Positions 31,221-38,909 of a stretch of DNA of 41,047 nucleotides are shown here, piece by piece. This DNA comes from a virus. Under the pieces are notes generated by a model. That model saw nothing but the letters and a program-made list of their open reading frames with translations, did not search any database and was not told the DNA's origin. The DNA is taken from the IMG/VR virus record IMGVR_UViG_3300045747_000080, positions 1 through 41,047 of that record; one strand, given 5' to 3'. The stretch's first letter is position 1; every line of letters starts with the position of its first letter. Position numbers and translations under genes: made by a program.

Positions 31221-31960
31221 GCAATTTGATTACGACTCAGATCAACGAGTTAGCTACTCGATTGGATCTGCCCCAGAGCGAAGAACTCTACAATGTGTTG
31301 AAGGCTACGGCTTTCAAGGGCGATGTGAGCGATGCGCAATTGAGCGCGCTCTTGATCGTCGCAGCCCAGTACAAGCTGAACCCTTGGACCAAGGAAATCT
31401 ACGCCTTCCCCGACAAGGGTGGAATCGTGCCGGTTGTCGGCGTTGACGGATGGAGCCGCATCATAAATAGCAATTCGCAGTTCGACGGAATGGAGTTCGA
31501 TCAAGATGAATTCTCTTGCACTTGCACTATCTACCGCAAGGACCGAGAGCACCCCACCAAATTGACCGAGTGGATGGAAGAATGCAGACGCCCAGGCGTT
31601 AAGCCTTGGGAGAGCCATCCCAGGCGCATGCTGCGCCACAAGGCAATGATCCAGTGCGCTCGCATCGCCTTCGGTTTCGGTGGCATCTATGACGCTGACG
31701 AGGCCGAGCGAATCATTGAGAACCAAGCGCCAGTAATGAAGTCGATCAACCCTGAAACAGGCGAGATTACAGCCAAAGCCCTGCCGATCTACAGCGATGA
31801 AGACTTTACCAAGAATCTTCCAGCCTGGCGCAAGTTGATTGAATCCGGTAGGAGGACCGTTGGCGAGATCATCTTCACCGTGTCTAGCCGGGCACAACTC
31901 ACCGAAGAACAGACCGACATTTTGAACGCCACAGCGATCACCACCATTGATACGGAGTAA
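31217..31960 (+). CDS. bet: Single-strand annealing protein, Bet/RecT family
   Basis: The 247-residue product matches the lambda Bet family: LSALLIVAAQYKLNPWTKEI, YAFPDKGGIVPVVGVDGWSR, and RRMLRHKAMIQCARIAFGFG with GIYDADEAERI. It anneals complementary single strands and works with the exonuclease encoded next. The length is close to lambda Bet (261). The ATG overlaps the stop of the preceding small gene. Confidence 0.94.
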   Translation: MSNLITTQINELATRLDLPQSEELYNVLKATAFKGDVSDAQLSALLIVAAQYKLNPWTKEIYAFPDKGGIVPVVGVDGWSRIINSNSQFDGMEFDQDEFSCTCTIYRKDREHPTKLTEWMEECRRPGVKPWESHPRRMLRHKAMIQCARIAFGFGGIYDADEAERIIENQAPVMKSINPETGEITAKALPIYSDEDFTKNLPAWRKLIESGRRTVGEIIFTVSSRAQLTEEQTDILNATAITTIDTE

Positions 31961-31967
31961 AACGACC

Positions 31968-33734
31968 ATGCAAATCCACCAACTCATCCAAGGTAGCCCA
32001 GAATGGATCGCCTACCGCGCCACTCACTTCAACGCCAGCGATGCTCCGGCAATGCTCGGCTGCAGCGAATACACCACTCGTAGCCAGTTACTGCACCAGT
32101 TGCACACCGGCATTGTTCCAGAAGTGGATGCGATGACACAGCGCCGGTTTGATGAAGGACACCGCATCGAAGCATTGGCCCGCCCGTTGGCAGAAAAGAT
32201 AATTGGGGAAGACCTGTATCCGGTAGTTGGTTCCGATGGCGAATTGTCTTCCAGCTTCGACGGTCTTACGATGGCAGAAGACACCGCGTTTGAACACAAG
32301 ACGTTGAACAATAAGTTGCGCACTGCTATGACTGATCAAGGAAATGGCTACAGCCTACCCTTGCAATATCAGGTGCAAATGGAACAGCAGCTCATGGTGT
32401 CAGGTGCTGAGCGTGTCCTGTTCATGGCTACCGCGTGGGATGGTGACAATCTGGTGGAGCAGCTCCACTGCTGGTATGCATCAGATCCGGCGTTGCGTGC
32501 CAAGATCATTACCGGGTGGTCGCAGTTCGCCAAAGACCTCGCCGCCTACGTCCCTGCTGAAGTCGTGATTGCGCCTGTAGCAAAGCCGCAAATGTCCCTG
32601 CCATCCGTATCAATCCAGGTAAACGGATCAATCGCACTGGTGGACAATCTCGAAGCCTTCGGAACTGCGCTTACTGCCTACGTCAACCGGATCAACAAGA
32701 CGCCGGAAACCGATCAGGACTTCGCGGACCTTGAAGCCACGGTGAAGACACTCAAGAATGCAGAAGAAGCACTGGACGCAGCAGAAAACGGAGCGCTAGC
32801 GCAGACCGAAAGCATCGACAGCATGCGCCGCACGGTAGGCTTGTACCGCGAGACGGCGCGTACCAATCGTCTGCTGGTCGAAAAGCTGGTCAAGGTTGAA
32901 AAGGAAAATCGTCGCACTAAGATAATCGGCGATGCTACAGCGGAATTTGTCATTCACATGCGCGGCCTGAATGAACGTCTCGGAAAGCATTACATTCCAC
33001 CAATTCAGCCTGAGTTTCAGACCGTGGTCAAGGGCTTGAAAAGCATAGACAGCATGCGTGACAAAGTGGCCACCGAGCTGGCGCGCTACAAGATCGAAGC
33101 CAATGCCATAGCCGACAAAATCCAGATCAACATGAACACGCTGCGCGAACTGGCGAAGGATCATGCTTTCCTGTTCGCTGATGCCGGCTTTATTGTGCAG
33201 AAGGCACCAGACGATTTGACCATGCTAGTGAAGTCGCGCATTTCCGACCACCAGGCCGCAGAAGAAAAGCGCATAGAGGCGCAGCGCGCAGCGATCCGCG
33301 CCGAAGAGCTTGCGAAGATTGAACGCGAGACAGCAGAGAAGGCCCGTATTGCTGAAGCAGAGCGCGAACGTGCCGCAAAGATTGAAGCAGAACGCATCCA
33401 GAGCGAAGCAGAACAGAAAGCCAAAGATGATTTCGCAGCCTTGTATCCGCTGATCAATGCCAAAGCTGATGCAGAGGAAGCCGCCAGAATTGAATACACG
33501 CTGGCCACCGCTCCGCCGTGCCATCAGACGCAGGTCATACCGTCCACGCCTCCCAGCCTGAAGCTTGGCCAGATTGCAGAGCGCCTCGGATTCACATTAA
33601 CCGCCGAGTTCCTAAAGCAGTTGGGATTCGAGCCAGCAGCCACTGACAAGGCATCGAAGCTGTTTCACTCCAAAGATTTCCAAGCCATTTGCGATGCTCT
33701 GATCCAGCATATTAAAAATGTCAGCGTGAAGTAA
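31968..33734 (+). CDS. YqaJ-type exonuclease with long C-terminal coiled-coil extension
   Basis: Residues 1-215 are the YqaJ viral recombinase domain: GSPEWIAYRATHFNASDAPA, FDEGHRIEALARPLAE, SSSFDGLTM, AFEHKTL and QYQVQMEQQLMVSG; the D-x-E-x-K nuclease residues are Asp, Glu and Lys in FDGL and FEHK. It digests one strand from DNA ends to feed Bet. Residues about 230-530 form long charged helices (KIERETAEKARIAEAERERA), probably a coiled coil. The C-terminus has LKLGQIAERLGFTLTAEFLK, a DNA-binding-like domain. The total of 588 residues is over twice lambda Exo. ATG 31968 follows GGAG. Confidence 0.88.
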   Translation: MQIHQLIQGSPEWIAYRATHFNASDAPAMLGCSEYTTRSQLLHQLHTGIVPEVDAMTQRRFDEGHRIEALARPLAEKIIGEDLYPVVGSDGELSSSFDGLTMAEDTAFEHKTLNNKLRTAMTDQGNGYSLPLQYQVQMEQQLMVSGAERVLFMATAWDGDNLVEQLHCWYASDPALRAKIITGWSQFAKDLAAYVPAEVVIAPVAKPQMSLPSVSIQVNGSIALVDNLEAFGTALTAYVNRINKTPETDQDFADLEATVKTLKNAEEALDAAENGALAQTESIDSMRRTVGLYRETARTNRLLVEKLVKVEKENRRTKIIGDATAEFVIHMRGLNERLGKHYIPPIQPEFQTVVKGLKSIDSMRDKVATELARYKIEANAIADKIQINMNTLRELAKDHAFLFADAGFIVQKAPDDLTMLVKSRISDHQAAEEKRIEAQRAAIRAEELAKIERETAEKARIAEAERERAAKIEAERIQSEAEQKAKDDFAALYPLINAKADAEEAARIEYTLATAPPCHQTQVIPSTPPSLKLGQIAERLGFTLTAEFLKQLGFEPAATDKASKLFHSKDFQAICDALIQHIKNVSVK

Positions 33735-33757
33735 GAAATCATTCTGATAATTCAGCC

Positions 33758-33913
33758 ATGAACTTCACATCAGATCAACTACAGCTAATCAGGCTACTCT
33801 GCGATATATCGATCAAAAGTCTTGACTATCCAGAGTTGGGCCAGGTGAACAAGTTGCTTGAAGATGTAGAGGATTTTTTATTCAATCAACAAAATACGGG
33901 GAAGTCTGTATGA
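33758..33913 (+). CDS. Small hypothetical protein (51 aa)
   Basis: The ATG lies 24 bases after the exonuclease stop, and the TGA overlaps the next ATG (ATGA). The product is acidic and helical (QLQLIRLLCDISIKSLDYPE, then LLEDVEDFLFN). There is no strong ribosome site. The family is unknown. Confidence 0.5.
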   Translation: MNFTSDQLQLIRLLCDISIKSLDYPELGQVNKLLEDVEDFLFNQQNTGKSV

Positions 33914-34266
33914 CACACAATCAACAAGCAATTATGATCTATCTATCCGAACGGGTAGATGCCAGGTCAAGCGAAATCACGCGAGATTTGAACATTTCAA
34001 ACGCAACATTTTTTGCATCAATGACTGATCTGTACGATGATGATTTTGTCCGCAAGACGAAAGCTGGAAGCACCCATGTTTGTCGCTACTTTTTGACGCA
34101 AGATGGGATGAGTGTTGCAGTCAAGCTGATCCGATACACAGAAATGGAAGGCAACATCGTCCCGCCACGCAGCATCGACAAGATGGCTGGTGTGTATGTG
34201 CCGACTGAGTGCTATCAACGCAACCAAGGCCACAAATCACTCACTTCTAGGGGCTTTCAATGCTAA
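33910..34266 (+). CDS. Winged-helix DNA-binding protein, MarR-like
   Basis: Residues 5-70 read as a winged helix: QAIMIYLSERVDARSSEITR, DLNISNATFFASMTDLYDDD and FVRKTKAGSTHVCRYFLTQD. This is the fold of small transcription regulators. The C-terminal 45 residues are unassigned and hold NIVPPRSIDKMAGVYVP. It lies downstream of the recombination genes, so it may regulate the early operon or a host target. Confidence 0.68.
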   Translation: MTHNQQAIMIYLSERVDARSSEITRDLNISNATFFASMTDLYDDDFVRKTKAGSTHVCRYFLTQDGMSVAVKLIRYTEMEGNIVPPRSIDKMAGVYVPTECYQRNQGHKSLTSRGFQC

Positions 34267-34478
34267 AAACTATTTGGAACAAAGGTGCGCCTCCTGAAAT
34301 TGGATGGTGGCCTGCATCAGTATTTTTAAATACTCAGTCGATTCGCTGGTGGAATGGTCACTTCTGGTCTCTTGAAGCATATCCAGATGACTTTCCTAAA
34401 AGGGCAGAAGAAGCAGCCAAGATTATTCCTTTGGTTCCTCAGAACGAAATCGAATGGTCGGAAAGGTGGTGGCTATGA
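34260..34478 (+). CDS. Small Trp-rich protein (72 aa)
   Basis: The product contains IGWWPASVFLNTQSIRWWNG and HFWSLEAYPDDFPKRAEEAA, a pattern of many small phage proteins with paired tryptophans. It has no membrane segment. The start overlaps the preceding gene by 7 bases. No function is recognised. Confidence 0.68.
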   Translation: MLKTIWNKGAPPEIGWWPASVFLNTQSIRWWNGHFWSLEAYPDDFPKRAEEAAKIIPLVPQNEIEWSERWWL

Positions 34479-34555
34479 AGACGATCATCCTGCTCTGGCA
34501 AGCCATTGATAGGCTTTGCGAGAAGTACTTGAAGTCTTGGAAGTTTGAGCAATGA
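34475..34555 (+). CDS. Very small protein (26 aa)
   Basis: The ATG overlaps the preceding stop (ATGA), and TGA overlaps another ATG at 34552. The sequence is MKTIILLWQAIDRLCEKYLK with a short tail, probably a helix. The evidence is the overlaps on both sides. Confidence 0.4.
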   Translation: MKTIILLWQAIDRLCEKYLKSWKFEQ

Positions 34556-34661
34556 AGATTAACGCAAATGTGAGCGGATTCCCGCCCACGGAAGGATGAA
34601 TATGAAAACGACAGTACCGGAGGCAAGTCCGATCCACAGACCTGTTAGGAAACAACTTTAG
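34552..34661 (+). other. Two possible microgenes (15 and 19 codons)
   Basis: One frame runs 34552-34599 (MKINANVSGFPPTEG), overlapping the stop before it. The other runs 34602-34661 (MKTTVPEASPIHRPVRKQL) with AAGGA before its ATG. Both are far below normal gene size; they may be leader peptides or remnants of a longer broken gene. Confidence 0.25.
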
Positions 34662-34670
34662 GATTACAAA

Positions 34671-34922
34671 ATGGAAACGATACAGCAAGAGCTTCGCAAA
34701 CCTGCGCACTATTTGAGCATGAGAAAGCGTGAACAAGCCGCCGACAAGATCGACAAGTTGCAGGCCGCTTTGCACCAGTACGGCGAAGACGATGTGCTGC
34801 TCACGAACCAGTCAACTATTTCGGCGCAGGCAAAGCAAATAGAAGCCTTGACACAGGCGCTAGTTGATCGAGACTCGATCATTTCGCAGTACATCACGGC
34901 ACTTGGCTATGTTTCTGCCTAA
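34671..34922 (+). CDS. Hypothetical helical protein (83 aa)
   Basis: The product has MRKREQAADKIDKLQAALHQ and STISAQAKQIEALTQALVDR, giving two helices with heptad-like spacing, so a coiled coil is likely. AGGAT lies 8 bases before the ATG. Similar small helical proteins occur in early operons of many phages. No function is known. Confidence 0.65.
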   Translation: METIQQELRKPAHYLSMRKREQAADKIDKLQAALHQYGEDDVLLTNQSTISAQAKQIEALTQALVDRDSIISQYITALGYVSA

Positions 34923-34976
34923 CGCCGGAAATGACCCGCGCAGTCGGGTCGATTGACCTGTTATACGGATTTACCA

Positions 34977-35732
34977 ATGAATGCACTCAGTTTGTTTTCT
35001 GGAATTGGCGGGCTAGACATTGCCGCCGAAAGCGCCGGGTTTAAGACCGTGGCCTTTTGCGAGCGCGATAAATACTGTCAGTCAGTGCTCAAAAAGCACT
35101 GGCCAAACACAAGGATTTTTGATGACGTTAGAACTATCGACACCGCAGCATTGCCACGAATTGACGTTGTTTTCGGCGGCTACCCCTGCCAACCATTTAG
35201 CCAAGCCGGGCGCAAACGCGCTGAAGCTGACGAGCGCCACCTGTGGCCCGCAATGCGCCGGGTTGTGCAAGAGTTGCGACCCACTTGGTTGGTTGGAGAA
35301 AACGTTAAGGGCCACATTACCCGTGGCCTCGATGGCGTCATTGATGACCTGGAAGACGACGGCTACGCCTGGAGGGCGTTCTGTCTCCCAGCTCTTGCCG
35401 TTGCGGCGCGCCATTTTAGAGAGCGGGTATTTATTGTGGCGCACTCCAAATGCCTACGTGATCTACCCAAAGTCAAACGTCAAGAAACTGACTGGCCGCA
35501 CGCCGAAAGACCCGCAGGTAGGGCTGGCGGATCAACTTGGTGGAAGGCCGAACCCGGAGTGGGTCGAGTGGCTGATGGGGTACCAAGCCAAATGGACAGA
35601 CTTAAAACCCTCGGAAACGCAGTAGTGCCTGAACTGGCTTACCAGATATTTGCGGCGATTGCCGAGACGTATAACGCCGAATTGTGCGGCGGCACGTCCG
35701 CCACGGATGCCGTGTTAAACGGCAAAACTTAA
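34977..35732 (+). CDS. DNA cytosine-C5 methyltransferase
   Basis: The 251-residue enzyme shows motif I FSGIGGLD (7-14), motif IV YPCQPFSQAG (69-78) with catalytic Cys71, motif VI GENVKG (108-113), motif VIII FRERVFIVA (147-155) and motif X LKTLGNAVVP (209-218). It is short; the target-recognition part between VIII and X is only about 55 residues. In the +1 frame the same DNA (to 35625) encodes GGRPNPEWVEWLMGYQAKWT and TDLKPSETQ, also typical of phage C5-methyltransferase C-termini. ATG 34977 is preferred over a start 24 bases earlier. It may protect phage DNA from host restriction. Confidence 0.88.
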   Translation: MNALSLFSGIGGLDIAAESAGFKTVAFCERDKYCQSVLKKHWPNTRIFDDVRTIDTAALPRIDVVFGGYPCQPFSQAGRKRAEADERHLWPAMRRVVQELRPTWLVGENVKGHITRGLDGVIDDLEDDGYAWRAFCLPALAVAARHFRERVFIVAHSKCLRDLPKVKRQETDWPHAERPAGRAGGSTWWKAEPGVGRVADGVPSQMDRLKTLGNAVVPELAYQIFAAIAETYNAELCGGTSATDAVLNGKT

Positions 35733-35742
35733 CCGGAGACTG

Positions 35743-36102
35743 ATGATGGACGGCGACTACATGCTGATGTATTTTGATGGGCTGAACAAGTACGAGCGCC
35801 CCTACTACCTGCGCGGCCACGTCTCTAAAGAGAAGGCCCAGGAAGTGCTTGCGTATGAGGAAGAAATCACTGTGAAATCGGTTGAGCACAAGTATGGAAG
35901 GTCGATACGCGTTAGCCCCGACAACGAAGAGGCTATTGACGGGTGTGAGTCCATTTTTCGAGTGATTGACACCCCACGGCGCAGCTACTCAAAGGTGACG
36001 GAGTGCGAGCCACTTTTGCCATTTAACGCAGAGTCGAACGGTCGCACCAGCGATCCGACTCGGACGCCCGGTTATCGGGCTGGAACAAACGCAGGAGATT
36101 GA
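35743..36102 (+). CDS. Hypothetical protein (119 aa)
   Basis: The ATG (or the next at 35746) follows GGAG. The N-terminal two thirds form an ordered domain (MLMYFDGLNKYERPYYLRGH, EVLAYEEEITVKSVEHKYGR). The tail is Ser/Thr/Arg-rich and looks disordered (NGRTSDPTRTPGYRAGTN). No family is recognised. Confidence 0.6.
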   Translation: MMDGDYMLMYFDGLNKYERPYYLRGHVSKEKAQEVLAYEEEITVKSVEHKYGRSIRVSPDNEEAIDGCESIFRVIDTPRRSYSKVTECEPLLPFNAESNGRTSDPTRTPGYRAGTNAGD

Positions 36103-36103
36103 T

Positions 36104-36439
36104 ATGTCCAACAAAAAACTTATAGACCAGCTTCGAGCATGCGCTATGACGAATGACGAGGCGACGCTCATTGAATTTGGCCAAGTGCTCGAAGCGCAAG
36201 CCGCAAAGATTAAAGAGCTTGAGCGCGGAGGGTGGATACCAATCGAAAAACATCAGCCGCCAATCGGTAAATCAGCCCTACTGGCATCGCGCTGTCGGTG
36301 TAGCGGGGATGGCGTAATAGCCGATTGGTGGCATCAATGGGTGCACACAGCTCTGATAAAGGAGCCGATAGAAATTGGTGGTGTAGTCACGCACTGGATG
36401 CCAGTGCCTGCGCCGCCTGTGCCGGATAACGCAAAGTAG
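36104..36439 (+). CDS. DUF551-domain protein (111 aa)
   Basis: The C-terminal 70 residues carry the DUF551 pattern: GGWIPIEKHQPPIGKSALLA, DWWHQWVHTAL and GGVVTHWMPVPAPP. The N-terminal 40 residues form a helix. DUF551 is common in phages and prophages and its role is unknown. GGAG lies 7 bases before the ATG. It closes a gene group, being followed by a hairpin. Confidence 0.82.
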   Translation: MSNKKLIDQLRACAMTNDEATLIEFGQVLEAQAAKIKELERGGWIPIEKHQPPIGKSALLASRCRCSGDGVIADWWHQWVHTALIKEPIEIGGVVTHWMPVPAPPVPDNAK

Positions 36440-36475
36440 ACGACCGCCTAATCTGGCCGAAATAGGCCGTCGTCT
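36438..36475 (+). terminator. Hairpin after DUF551 gene, possible terminator
   Basis: AGACGACCGCC (36438-36448) pairs with GGCCGTCGTCT (36465-36475) with one mismatch; the inner GGCC-GAAATA-GGCC (36455-36468) is an alternative. It is followed by AATCTTGGG rather than a T run, so termination may be weak or rho-dependent. It lies in the 119-base gap before the next gene and overlaps the stop codon. Confidence 0.4.
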
Positions 36476-36558
36476 AATCTTGGGAAACAAACAACCCTCT
36501 AGCCCTCATAAAATAATCACCATCAGCTACATTAAAAATAGCGACAAAGGACGCAACT

Positions 36559-36693
36559 ATGAAAAACAGATCGACGACACATGCAAGGCAGAAGAAGGTC
36601 GTCCACGGCAAGCCAGTACCGATGCCTCTAGGGGTACTGGTGCTGAAGTGGATGGCAGAACCAAAGTTTGAATTGAAAGGGGAACGGAAATGA
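36559..36693 (+). CDS. Small basic protein (44 aa)
   Basis: AAAGGA lies 8 bases before the ATG, and TGA overlaps the next ATG (ATGA). The product is basic (MKNRSTTHARQKKVVHGKPV, PMPLGVLVLKWMAEPKFELK). It overlaps another phase (36480-36671) that has only a TTG start; I prefer this frame because of its ribosome site and coupling. Confidence 0.6.
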   Translation: MKNRSTTHARQKKVVHGKPVPMPLGVLVLKWMAEPKFELKGERK

Positions 36694-36989
36694 AACCACA
36701 AGAACGTGCAGATTGGCTCAACCAATTCAACCAGCATAAAGCCAAGGGCGGCATAGTTGAGTTCCAGAATGTGCATCTTTACTGGTGCCCGGTTTGCTAT
36801 GGCCCTGATTGGCTAAGTAACCCCGACCACTGGCGCATGGTTCCACTGCCGCGTACCACGGAACTGTACCTAGTGTGCAGATGGACCGCTGAGGGATTGG
36901 ACTGGGATATGCAAAACTTTAAACTAGAGGCCGTACGCCAAGGAACCATCGTCAAAACAATCGAAGTAACTGAGGACGATCATGAGTGA
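36690..36989 (+). CDS. Hypothetical protein (99 aa)
   Basis: The ribosome site AAAGGGG precedes the ATG. The product has YWCPVCYGPDWLSNPDHWRM and a CRWTAEGLDWDMQNFKL segment, with a CPVC that could bind zinc. It overlaps the next gene by 8 bases. No family is recognised. Confidence 0.65.
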   Translation: MKPQERADWLNQFNQHKAKGGIVEFQNVHLYWCPVCYGPDWLSNPDHWRMVPLPRTTELYLVCRWTAEGLDWDMQNFKLEAVRQGTIVKTIEVTEDDHE

Positions 36990-37260
36990 AATGCGCTGCA
37001 CCTACAAAGAAGGCTGGCACAATTGTGGTAGTTACGCCTTCAATCTTTGGCAAAATGCTATTGACCAAGGCGACTTCTGTGATGTCCACTTCTGGCAGAA
37101 CAAATGTACAGACGAGTACGCAAGAGGCGTGGCTGACAGTGCTGCGGAGATTACAGCGCAAGACACCGCCCTGTTGCGTGAGTGCTTAGAAGACTTCATA
37201 GCTGGTGAAATGTCTGCCAATTTATACCTGAAACTCAAAGCACGATTGGGGGAAGTATGA
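36982..37260 (+). CDS. Hypothetical protein (92 aa)
   Basis: The ATG follows GAGGA by 6 bases. The product begins MSEMRCTYKEGWHNCGSYAF and has a Cys/Trp-rich first half, CDVHFWQNKCTDE, with several Cys and His residues that might bind metal. The second half is helical (SAAEITAQDTALLRECLEDF). It ends in an ATGA overlap with the next gene. Confidence 0.65.
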   Translation: MSEMRCTYKEGWHNCGSYAFNLWQNAIDQGDFCDVHFWQNKCTDEYARGVADSAAEITAQDTALLRECLEDFIAGEMSANLYLKLKARLGEV

Positions 37261-37469
37261 GCCATCTTCCACCACTGCCGGAACCACACCGTATGCTTGG
37301 CAACGATATTTATGGGAAAGAGTACCCATGCTACACCGAATCAGACATGCTTGCACTTCGCGCCGCTACTGTGGAGGCTTGTGCTGTGATGTGTAAAGAA
37401 TTATGGCCTGAGTACAGAGGTATATATCAGACTATCCGCAACCTACGCACAAAGGAGTCAAACAAATGA
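37257..37469 (+). CDS. Hypothetical protein (70 aa)
   Basis: The sequence has SHLPPLPEPHRMLGNDIYGK, then YTESDMLALRAATVEACAVM and CKELWPE. The P-L-P-E-P start followed by a Y-T-x-x-D-M-x-x-Y/L helix is seen in many small phage proteins of unknown role. Both ends overlap neighbours (ATGA). Confidence 0.66.
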   Translation: MSHLPPLPEPHRMLGNDIYGKEYPCYTESDMLALRAATVEACAVMCKELWPEYRGIYQTIRNLRTKESNK

Positions 37470-37954
37470 GTGACTGTAGTACATTGAAAGATGTTTTTGA
37501 CTACGACAAAGAAAGTGGCATGTTGACCAGAAAGAAGGGTCAGTTTTATGGAAAGATTCAAGATGTTGTTTGCGGAAGATATTTTGTTACTTATGCGTTT
37601 GGGAAATCTTTAAAAGTTCATAGAGTAGTTTGGGCAATGCATAACGGAGAGTGGCCGAATGGTGACATCGACCACATTGATGGGAACGGATTTAACAACA
37701 AGATTGAAAATCTCAGAGTTGCGTCTAAATGTGATAACGCACACAACCGACGATCAACAAAGTCACTAGGCGATAGCCCTAAAGGAGTAAGAAAACGTAT
37801 AGATAGAAATCGTTACAGGGCAGATATTTACCTTAACAACAAGTGCATCCACTTGGGATTATTCATAACAGAAGATGAGGCCGCACATGCATACAACAAA
37901 GCAGCAATCAAATATCACGGTGAATTCGCCTGTCTTAACCCAGTCGGAAATTAA
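37466..37954 (+). CDS. HNH homing endonuclease with AP2 DNA-binding domain
   Basis: Residues 50-95 hold the HNH core (HRVVWAMHNGEWPNGDIDHI, DGNGFNNKIENLRVA, NAHNRR). Residues about 106-158 hold an AP2-type domain (KGVRKRIDRNRYRADIYLNN, HLGLFITEDEAAHAYNKAAI). The combination is typical of mobile phage endonucleases. AAAGGAG precedes the ATG, which overlaps the preceding stop. Codon use is more AT-rich than in neighbouring genes, consistent with separate arrival. Confidence 0.9.
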   Translation: MSDCSTLKDVFDYDKESGMLTRKKGQFYGKIQDVVCGRYFVTYAFGKSLKVHRVVWAMHNGEWPNGDIDHIDGNGFNNKIENLRVASKCDNAHNRRSTKSLGDSPKGVRKRIDRNRYRADIYLNNKCIHLGLFITEDEAAHAYNKAAIKYHGEFACLNPVGN

Positions 37955-38135
37955 CCATCCAGCCCCAACCATCGAGCCCGTACGCACAGAAGAAATCATG
38001 CAACTGGTATATGACTATGCTGATGCCTTCCATAACAGGATGGACTCTATCAATGATGGAGACAGAGAAGTCACAGCTAATCTGAAAGCAGTACAATTTG
38101 GAATTGGGATGAAGATAAGAAAGGTACTGAAATGA
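37887..38135 (+). CDS. Hypothetical protein overlapping HNH-AP2 gene (82 aa)
   Basis: The ATG at 37887 has GAGG at 7 bases and gives a product starting MHTTKQQSNITVNSPVLTQS. The conserved-looking part is EEIMQLVYDYADAFHNRMDS. An internal ATG at 37998 could be the older start. A 68-base overlap with the HNH gene suggests that the endonuclease landed at or near this gene's 5' end. Confidence 0.55.
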   Translation: MHTTKQQSNITVNSPVLTQSEINHPAPTIEPVRTEEIMQLVYDYADAFHNRMDSINDGDREVTANLKAVQFGIGMKIRKVLK

Positions 38136-38260
38136 TGAAAATAGGCTGGTTAGTTTGGGGTGAGGAAGATGAGTACCCTACCTTCTACCAAGATGGGCTT
38201 CAACCTGTCTGGTATCGCATACGTATACGAATTGTTTATGCAGAGGTACCGGAAGTATGA
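38132..38260 (+). CDS. Small hypothetical protein (42 aa)
   Basis: The ATG overlaps the preceding stop and TGA overlaps the next ATG. It has MMKIGWLVWGEEDEYPTFYQ and a beta-rich remainder (VWYRIRIRIVYAEVP). No family is known. Confidence 0.55.
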   Translation: MMKIGWLVWGEEDEYPTFYQDGLQPVWYRIRIRIVYAEVPEV

Positions 38261-38652
38261 GCACCTACGACTTTGAACCAGACCCTGATGACTATGGCCC
38301 CGAACCGCCACACATTGCAAACCCGACAGTCTTTGTAGAACGAGTCACACTCAACAGCGATCCACCCCTTCCAGAAGACTTCGGCTTAGAAGGCAAATAC
38401 ATCCAACGTGCAAGAGACTATGCAAACTATCTTGTGCATATGTCTGAAACTAAGTTGAAGGCGGAGATTGAGATATTAAATAAAGGATGGCGTGATGCCA
38501 ACATGAGGATATGTAAGTACATTGAAAATGTTGATCGCAAAGACGCTGCGCTGAAGGTGGCAGTCATGGCTATTGAGTACCACACTGCACAGACTAGACC
38601 CATTCACCAAACAAGTGAAGCACTGAAAATAATCAAGGAAGCAATATCATGA
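38257..38652 (+). CDS. Hypothetical protein (131 aa)
   Basis: The N-terminal 30 residues are acidic and Pro-rich (YDFEPDPDDYGPEPPHIANP). The rest is helical (YIQRARDYANYLVHMSETKL, KAEIEILNKGWRDANMRICK). It is linked on both sides by ATGA overlaps. No family is recognised. Confidence 0.62.
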   Translation: MSTYDFEPDPDDYGPEPPHIANPTVFVERVTLNSDPPLPEDFGLEGKYIQRARDYANYLVHMSETKLKAEIEILNKGWRDANMRICKYIENVDRKDAALKVAVMAIEYHTAQTRPIHQTSEALKIIKEAIS

Positions 38653-38909
38653 TACAAGTTAACACCCTAATAATGCTATCTACTGAAGAATACTCAGATC
38701 AAGCCCATGCAGGACCGTATAAAGTCCTAAAGGAGTTTGACATGATTGGAGTAAGTGAGATAGTTAAACAACTGCCAACTAAGATTGAATGGAGAAGTAA
38801 AGCTGGACCTGATGATGTAATCACCTATCTCACGGAACAAGGTTATATTGAAGAGATTCAATGTGAGTGGATTCATCTTGGAAGCTATGGAGATATAAAC
38901 ATATCATGA
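38649..38909 (+). CDS. Hypothetical protein (86 aa)
   Basis: AAGGA lies upstream of the ATG. The product has AGPYKVLKEFDMIGVSEIVK and DDVITYLTEQGYIEEIQCEW, suggesting a small alpha/beta or winged-helix fold. It is linked by ATGA overlaps on both sides. Confidence 0.6.
   Translation: MIQVNTLIMLSTEEYSDQAHAGPYKVLKEFDMIGVSEIVKQLPTKIEWRSKAGPDDVITYLTEQGYIEEIQCEWIHLGSYGDINIS

Noticed and set aside
31250-31987. Minus-strand frame of 245 codons opposite the Bet gene
   Set aside because: It is the complement of a well-supported Bet gene with no ribosome site.
35020-35625. Full +1 frame of 201 codons in the methyltransferase gene
   Set aside because: Only its last third resembles protein; the first part is antisense-like filler. 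The C-terminal part is reported as a finding, not as a gene.
36480-36671. TTG frame of 63 codons
   Set aside because: It lies in another phase over the 44-codon gene that has an ATG and ribosome site.
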